Positions 63,301 to 64,000 of a stretch of 64,000 nucleotides of DNA are shown piece by piece; the first letter of the stretch is position 1; every line of letters starts with the position of its first letter. The translations under genes were made by a program, and so were the position numbers. A model generated the notes under the pieces. It was given only the letters and a program-made list of their open reading frames with translations. It searched no databases and had not been told where the DNA came from. Origin of the DNA: Onchocerca lupi (Eukaryota; Nematoda; Chromadorea; Rhabditida; Onchocercidae); contig JAOVVO010000081.1 in NCBI GenBank assembly GCA_028564675.1, positions 121,630 through 185,629 of the forward strand, given 5' to 3'.

Positions 63301-63778
63301 TCGATGAATGATTTCAAAAATTATCCAAACCTGCTTTCCATTTTCTCATTTTTCATAACTTCACTTGTTTCCGCTTCATTATTTATTAATCGATGATTCG
63401 GCTCTATGTTACCTTCCTCGAGATTCAGCATATCCCTATGAAAACTCGTTGATTAAACCATTTATTCATTTATTTATCTTTTTCTGCTAAATCAAATGGC
63501 AACTTTATCTAAGGTAATTTCGTTGATAATTATTCTCAAAATGTAATAAAATAATAACAATCAATAAAACTATTTTACTACACTTTGAAAAATGCCGTGT
63601 TAATCTAAAGATAAAATATTAGGTAATTTCAGTAAAAAGTTAAACTTATATTTTGAAGTAATTTAGTTGTAAATTTTCTTACTGCATATACTTCCTCTTG
63701 CTATCTCTTAATTTTTTTCGTTTAATTGCTTCTGCAATACGTCGTTGTTTTGTATAATGTTTGATACATTCTCGATAT
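57302..63778 (-). CDS. Two-pore-domain (TWK/K2P) potassium channel, 3' part with long cytoplasmic tail
   Basis: Minus-strand exons: 63778-63683, 63435-63331, 63105-62963, 62800-62658, 62398-62252, 61871-61767, 61685-61591, 61246-61133, 60975-60822, 60705-60556, 60462-60283, 60177-60101, 59797-59620, 59396-59266, 58964-58851, 57595-57302. The first encodes a basic M2-M3 loop (RYRECIKHYTKQRR); M1, pore 1 and M2 lie right of the window. M3 is IPVWLALFICIGWICICSG; pore 2 has WSYFTSLYFFFISLSTIGLGD with the GLG filter; M4 follows PDHPHMLILMFWMVIIGL. The tail begins KEYQRALACGD and ALLx-type KEPWFMRNMAPHLL, then about 500 low-complexity, acidic residues with repeated [VI]QT motifs. The M4 exon ends at a GC donor (CAG|GCAATG). 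All joins keep phase except between 58851 (phase 2) and the last exon (phase 0), where one small exon was not found. K2P channels carry leak K+ current setting membrane potential. Confidence 0.88.
62656..62657 (-). other. GC splice donor after the M4 exon of the K2P gene
   Basis: The exon ends ATG CAG and the intron starts GCAATG. The next exon (AAG GAA TAT CAA) restores the family sequence MIRMQ-KEYQ exactly, in phase 0. No GT donor nearby gives that junction. Confidence 0.8.
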
Positions 63779-63964
63779 CTGTAACAGTGAGTTTTACGGT
63801 AAATAAATTTTATTTTGATTTTTATCAAAAAATTATATTCAATATGACTTTTTGATAAAAATTAAACAATTTAATGTAAATTTTCAAAGAAAAATTGCCT
63901 GTTTAATGATAAATTTTATTATTCAAAACTTTACATATATGGTCATTCCTTCAATTTTCATAGT

Positions 63965-64000
<36 letters not shown>

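Overview
The window looks like nuclear DNA of a parasitic nematode, most likely a spirurid/filarial-type worm. It is very AT-rich, with long A and T tracts and short introns ending in a T-run plus CAG/TAG. Many start codons lie a few bases after a splice acceptor, as expected for spliced-leader trans-splicing. Several gene families are typical of nematodes: a TWK potassium channel, an NLP-10-like neuropeptide, DUF1248 acetyltransferases and CPG4-like secreted proteins. No virus, transposon, CRISPR array or bacterial operon was recognised. All gene models were joined by hand from splice sites and reading phase. Species assignment is inference.

Left part (1-16 kb): the last five exons of a DDX60-like helicase (+, 732-3045); a complete 13-exon ABCE1 gene (+, 4148-9408, 610 aa, all FeS and ATPase motifs intact); and a nematode GNAT/DUF1248 acetyltransferase (-, 11823-15874). 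Middle part (19-36 kb): two convergent genes for secreted cysteine-rich proteins (+, 19358-22573 and -, 22936-26014); a 3.2 kb stretch with weak minus-strand coding candidates and a GC-rich island; a BED zinc-finger gene (+, 29234-32894); an unrecognised secreted helical protein (-, 33898-35590); and tRNA-Val(UAC) (-, 35978-36050). An 8 kb AT-rich stretch without recognisable genes follows.

Right part (44-64 kb): an NLP-10-like amidated neuropeptide precursor (+, 44220-45418), a secreted C-type lectin (+, 46114-50458), the protein phosphatase 1 regulator SDS22 (+, 51144-53894), a divergent SKP1-related gene (-, 54597-57003) and, about 300 bp upstream of it on the same strand, the 3' part of a two-pore-domain potassium channel (-, 57302 to beyond the right edge).

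The genes mix housekeeping (ABCE1, SDS22, tRNA) with secreted or neural nematode functions and do not form one pathway. The most interesting observation is the channel's cytoplasmic tail: five separate exons each carry a Val/Ile-Gln-Thr motif of the kind that binds dynein light chain LC8, suggesting a multivalent LC8 docking array. Two introns use GC donors, and two genes show an exon where an AT stands where the GT donor is expected.
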